Shown here: in pieces, positions 7,459-10,457 of the stretch | Layout of the letters: every line of letters begins with the position of its first letter | Numbering within the stretch: position 1 is the first letter of the stretch | Assembly (NCBI GenBank): GCA_902797475.1 | Contig: CADBTG010000021.1 | Span: 1-10,457, forward strand | Reading direction: 5' to 3' | Source of the DNA: an uncultured Lachnospiraceae bacterium | GTDB lineage: Bacteria > Bacillota > Clostridia > Lachnospirales > Lachnospiraceae | DNA length: 10,457 nt | Translations under genes and position numbers: made by a program | Notes under the pieces: model-generated | Told to the model about the DNA's origin: nothing | The model's database searches: none | The model's input: the letters and a program-made list of their open reading frames with translations, nothing else

Positions 7459-8823
7459 TCAGGACGCAAGCTGTCTGAGATATTGCAGATAATTCCGACA
7501 AAGCGGCATCGAATCCTCACGGAACAGCTCATTCAGCTTTTCCTCAAGCGCAATGCCGATTTTTGCAAGCACGACAGGGTTCTGCCCCTCGAGCTTCCGG
7601 AATACCTTCTTCATCAAAAAGTCGTCCAATGCTTCCTCTTCCGTGCCGCCGCACGCAATATAAAGCGCCACGTACTCTTCCATCTGCCTGCGGATTCGGT
7701 TACCGTAGGTGACATGGTATTTTTCAGTCATGAAGCGGTCGATTTCCGCAACCTTGCGGCGCGCTCTCGAGGTCATCTCAAACGTCCGCTTCGCGTCCTC
7801 GGTAATCTGTTTAAAGAACGAAGCCGACATTCTGAAGCCTTCGGAAGGAGACGCATGGAACGGTCTCGCCTTCCGGTCGAGATTAACGATCATGGCTCGG
7901 TCGTAAACCTTATCGCTAATGGCAAATGTGGAGTCATCGTTGTTCGCCGTGCCGATGAACCATACGTTATCCGGAATCCGGAAACGTCCGCCCTTAAAGT
8001 GGCTCGGATCCTTCGGCCAGACATCGCTTGTCATCTCAAGAAAACGGCTGTCTTCATTAAGTTCCATTAAGGACAGGAAATCCGCGAAGTAGTACTCGAC
8101 ACGCGCAATATTCATTTCGTCCAGAACGACAATGCAGACTTCGTCGGAATAGCTCGCTTCATAAAGCGTCTTCAAAAGCACGCTCTCACTGAACTGCTTC
8201 GTGAATTCGTTAAAGTAACCGATGACATCGGAACGTTCCTTCCACATCGGCTGCACGGAAATAACCGTTGAGCTGTGTCCGAGGTATTCTCCGAATGCCG
8301 TCGCAAGGGAGGTTTTACCGGTACCGGAAAGACCCTGCATGACCATGAGCCTTGATACCGCAAAGCCTGCCACGAATCTGCGGATGTCCTCGGGATCGTA
8401 GTAAAGCTTCAGTTTCGAGGCTGCGAAGTTACGGAAATCCTCACACAAAAGCGCGAGGTTCCGGTTGTTATAGTAGGTCGGAGGCTCCGCATCGGCCATC
8501 TCGCGGTCAAGACCGACAAGCGCGCGGAAACGGACACCCTCCTCTTCCTCGTCGGTCTTCTCCTTAAAGAGCGTAAAGCCGACCTTTGCGCCGCCGATTG
8601 CGATGGTCAGTCCGATCAAAACCATCGGCAGCAAAAGGGCCAGAATGACGACCAGATATACGGTTTCGGATTTGACAAGCGCTTCCTTACCGAACACGTC
8701 GGAAAGGTTTTTGCTGTCGGAAATCTTGATTACCGTAAGAATCAGTATGACACTGATCAATGCCAGAACTCCCAATATCAGAAAGAGCCGATAATAGGAG
8801 AAGCCTTTTTTCTTTTTCTTCAT
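7459..8823 (-). CDS. Membrane-anchored McrB-like AAA+ ATPase
   Basis: 454 residues from the chosen start. Two hydrophobic segments at about 12-34 and 54-77 form an N-terminal membrane hairpin. An acidic linker (KTDEEEEG, about 89-96) leads to a cytoplasmic AAA+ domain with Walker A GLSGTGKTS (164-172), Walker B VVLDEMN (D235, E236) followed by the McrB-clade pattern ARVEYYFADFLSLME, sensor 1 GTANNDD (291-297), and a DKVYDRA segment whose Arg309 may be the arginine finger. These motifs fit the McrB/AAA_5 branch of AAA+ ATPases, which remodel or move substrates using nucleotide hydrolysis. McrB itself uses GTP, and nucleotide preference cannot be read here. No McrC-like nuclease is encoded in the window. 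An upstream in-frame ATG at 8841 would add six residues, but it precedes the ribosome binding site. The gene overlaps its upstream neighbour by four bases and lies 12 nt from the downstream repeat-protein gene. Confidence 0.88.
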   Translation of the reverse strand: MKKKKKGFSYYRLFLILGVLALISVILILTVIKISDSKNLSDVFGKEALVKSETVYLVVILALLLPMVLIGLTIAIGGAKVGFTLFKEKTDEEEEGVRFRALVGLDREMADAEPPTYYNNRNLALLCEDFRNFAASKLKLYYDPEDIRRFVAGFAVSRLMVMQGLSGTGKTSLATAFGEYLGHSSTVISVQPMWKERSDVIGYFNEFTKQFSESVLLKTLYEASYSDEVCIVVLDEMNIARVEYYFADFLSLMELNEDSRFLEMTSDVWPKDPSHFKGGRFRIPDNVWFIGTANNDDSTFAISDKVYDRAMIVNLDRKARPFHASPSEGFRMSASFFKQITEDAKRTFEMTSRARRKVAEIDRFMTEKYHVTYGNRIRRQMEEYVALYIACGGTEEEALDDFLMKKVFRKLEGQNPVVLAKIGIALEEKLNELFREDSMPLCRNYLQYLRQLAS

Positions 8824-10334
8824 GACTGTTTCCTCCCCCATACGACCTTCTTACGGATCTTCTGCTTGGCCTTCTTCCAATTGCTCTGGTACACGTGTTC
8901 AAATGCCTCACGTTCTTTCTCAAGCTCTAAGAAGGCTTCCTTCTCGGAGTAGTCCTTCTGTTCCGATTTGATGCCGTACTTTTCGGCCATTCCGATCATT
9001 CTCGCGCTCAGGCAACGGCGTTTCTCGATCTCCGAACGAACCTCCTCCCGAAGCGTTGCAATCTGCGTCAGGTACTCGCGTTCCTTCCGCTCGCCCTCTG
9101 CGGCGTTCTCGTTCGCACGCTTCTCGGCCTCGGCGGTTTTGCGCATGCTCTCGTCGATTCTTGCCCGAAGCTGCTGCTCGCGAAGATTCAGTGCCGTCAC
9201 TTCCTCGCGCATACCCTTCGTATCCTCGATTTCGGAAAGCAGCTCCGAAATTCTCGCATCACGTTCGAAAAGCGCCTGATCAAAGAGCTCCAAAAGCTCG
9301 TCAAGCGTCACATCGTCATCCCCGTCGCGAAGTGCCTGAAGCCTTTCGTCTCTTGCCTTTTTCGCGGCAAGAAGCCTCTGCTTCTCTTCCTCCTGATAGG
9401 CGGCTTCGAGCTCATCCGTAAGGTCACGCCCGTATTTTTCATTCAGATAGAGCGAGTAGAGAATGACCTCGTTAATCTCGCGCTCCATCTCCTCCGAGAA
9501 CGGGCCCTTGCTCGTTTCGTGTCTCTCAAGCGTATAACCGTCACCCGAATAGGTGCTCAGATAATCGTAAAGGGATACCACCTCTCTGAAATGTACGTCC
9601 ATACGAAGCACGTTCGTTCTCGTGATCGGCGGCGTTACCATCGGGGCAAATGCGACCTCCTTCATCAAAGGGGTGGTCAGAAATCCGCAGATTTCCCCGT
9701 ACGCGTTCTCGATTCTCGCAATCCTCTCCGCATTGCCCTCTTCGTCACCGAGTGTATCGGCGGAATCACGAAGCATCAGGGAGAATTCGAGATTCCCGCC
9801 CTGCATGCGGAGCGTCTTTTGGAATGACATCTCGTTGTTGCGCTCTTTCCAAGCCTTCAGAATCTGCGCATAGCGGTAATCGAGGAAATCCCTCGTATAG
9901 CAAAGGACCATATACAAAACACGGTTTTCGTATACGGCAAAGTTACTCTCATTTTCGAATACCTGCAGCTTGTCGGGAATCAGATCGTCCCCCTCGGCAG
10001 GCTTATGGGTAATCATCTCACTGTGTCTGGCCAGATGTTCCACGGAGGAACGGGAAACCTTGCGCACCCTTTCGATCGGGGTCACATTTCCCTCGGTCTT
10101 GATGAACTGTCTGTCCTCGCGAATCGCAGCCTCCAAGTGCGGAATGCCGCGCTCGATTCGGGAAATCCAGTCCTCGTCGATATGCACATGATAGTACACG
10201 CCGGCCAGTTTCTCCGACTGGCGTCCGTTCTGCGAAAGCTTCTCACGAAGCCGTTCCGCCTCCCTGTTCTTCTCAAGTGCTTCCGCGAAACGCTTTCCGG
10301 CCCGATGATACTGATTTAAAATATCACGGCTCAT
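8820..10334 (-). CDS. Coiled-coil protein of unknown function, AAA ATPase partner (possibly DUF2357-like)
   Basis: A 504-residue soluble protein with no signal peptide or membrane segment. Residues 1-40 are charged and helical. A globular part spans about 41-300 and contains the helix-rich block YENRVLYMVLCYTRDFLDYR (135-154). A long coiled coil rich in Glu/Arg/Lys runs from about 305 to 440, and the tail is very basic (KKAKQKIRKKVVWGRK, 487-502). The ENR-type block loosely recalls DUF2357, a domain often encoded beside McrB-type ATPases, but I cannot confirm this. I see no PD-(D/E)XK nuclease motif. The start is supported by AAGGAGG at 10344-10350, nine bases upstream of ATG. The stop overlaps the start of the AAA ATPase gene (ATGA), which implies translational coupling. 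It may be an adaptor or structural partner of the ATPase(s) on either side. Confidence 0.75.
   Translation of the reverse strand: MSRDILNQYHRAGKRFAEALEKNREAERLREKLSQNGRQSEKLAGVYYHVHIDEDWISRIERGIPHLEAAIREDRQFIKTEGNVTPIERVRKVSRSSVEHLARHSEMITHKPAEGDDLIPDKLQVFENESNFAVYENRVLYMVLCYTRDFLDYRYAQILKAWKERNNEMSFQKTLRMQGGNLEFSLMLRDSADTLGDEEGNAERIARIENAYGEICGFLTTPLMKEVAFAPMVTPPITRTNVLRMDVHFREVVSLYDYLSTYSGDGYTLERHETSKGPFSEEMEREINEVILYSLYLNEKYGRDLTDELEAAYQEEEKQRLLAAKKARDERLQALRDGDDDVTLDELLELFDQALFERDARISELLSEIEDTKGMREEVTALNLREQQLRARIDESMRKTAEAEKRANENAAEGERKEREYLTQIATLREEVRSEIEKRRCLSARMIGMAEKYGIKSEQKDYSEKEAFLELEKEREAFEHVYQSNWKKAKQKIRKKVVWGRKQS
8831..8839 (-). promoter_or_regulatory. Ribosome binding site that decides the AAA ATPase start
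   Basis: On the minus strand the sequence GGGGGAGGA lies seven bases before the ATG at 8823-8821, inside the last codons of the upstream gene. It lies downstream of the alternative ATG at 8841, so it can only serve the ATG at 8823. That ATG shares bases with the upstream stop (ATGA, 8820-8823), the usual arrangement for translational coupling. Confidence 0.75.
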
Positions 10335-10349
10335 ACGGTCGTTCCTCCT

Positions 10350-10457
10350 TTATGAAGCATTTCTGCGAAGACGGTCCAGACTGTCAAGACAAAGCGGCAT
10401 TCTGCCTGCGCCGAACACGGTCGAGAACAGGTCAAACAGATCTTCTATGGAATAGCG
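10350..10457 (-). CDS. 3' end of a gene, probably a second McrB-like AAA+ ATPase (partial)
   Basis: An open frame enters from the right edge and gives 35 codons before a TAA at 10350-10352. The visible tail ends in MPLCLDSLDRLRRNAS. The AAA+ ATPase encoded at 7459-8823 ends in MPLCRNYLQYLRQLAS, so about half of the last 21 residues are identical. A 13-base identity covering the MPLC codons lies at 10388-10400 and at 7497-7509, exactly 38 bases from the stop codon in both genes. I infer that this is the C-terminus of a paralogous AAA+ ATPase. No catalytic motif is visible because the rest is outside the window. The stop codon overlaps the ribosome binding site of the next gene, so the two are almost certainly co-transcribed. 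Confidence 0.55.
   Translation of the reverse strand, partial: RYSIEDLFDLFSTVFGAGRMPLCLDSLDRLRRNAS

Noticed and set aside
7111..8070. A 319-codon plus-strand open frame
   Set aside because: It spans the antisense of two genes whose minus-strand products have clear motifs (YDG repeats and AAA sensor/C-terminal region).
7459..10457. A McrBC-type restriction system
   Set aside because: The ATPase is McrB-like, but no PD-(D/E)XK nuclease or DNA-binding domain is visible, the ATPase is membrane anchored, and the operon continues into surface proteins.

Overview
The window looks like a low-to-mid GC (about 50%) anaerobic Firmicute chromosome, most likely a Clostridia/Lachnospiraceae-type organism. 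The reasons are the split purine genes (a stand-alone AICAR transformylase next to a PurO-type IMP cyclohydrolase), strong AGGAGG ribosome binding sites, and YDG-repeat/transglutaminase surface proteins. This taxonomic reading is inference. Every gene I accept lies on the minus strand, so transcription runs from high to low coordinates. There are no tRNA, rRNA, CRISPR or transposase genes, and no gene-free stretch reaches 300 bases.

Right part (10457 down to 3688): one tightly packed operon of five genes with gaps of 15, -4, 12 and 6 nt. In order: the last 35 codons of a gene whose C-terminus resembles that of a downstream AAA+ ATPase; a 504-aa protein with a long coiled coil; a membrane-anchored McrB-like AAA+ ATPase; a membrane-anchored secreted protein made of four 84-aa YDG repeats; and an 871-aa membrane-anchored extracellular protein with a transglutaminase-like domain between Ig/YDG-like domains. 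The two extracytoplasmic proteins share a related C-terminal module. The set recalls the known MoxR AAA / DUF58 / transglutaminase clusters, but it uses McrB-type ATPase(s) and a coiled-coil partner instead. It is the best candidate here for an undescribed system, perhaps an ATP-driven cytoplasmic module coupled to an envelope transglutaminase-like module. A GC-rich hairpin closes the operon.

Middle (3624 down to 2266): a MATE-family efflux transporter just after that hairpin, probably a separate functional unit.

Left part (2217 down to 1): a good sigma-A type promoter drives a two-gene purine operon, purO (IMP cyclohydrolase) and then the AICAR transformylase. These are the last two steps of IMP synthesis, done by two proteins instead of bifunctional PurH. 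The operon ends in an unusually long nested inverted-repeat structure (15-144) that contains an intrinsic terminator.
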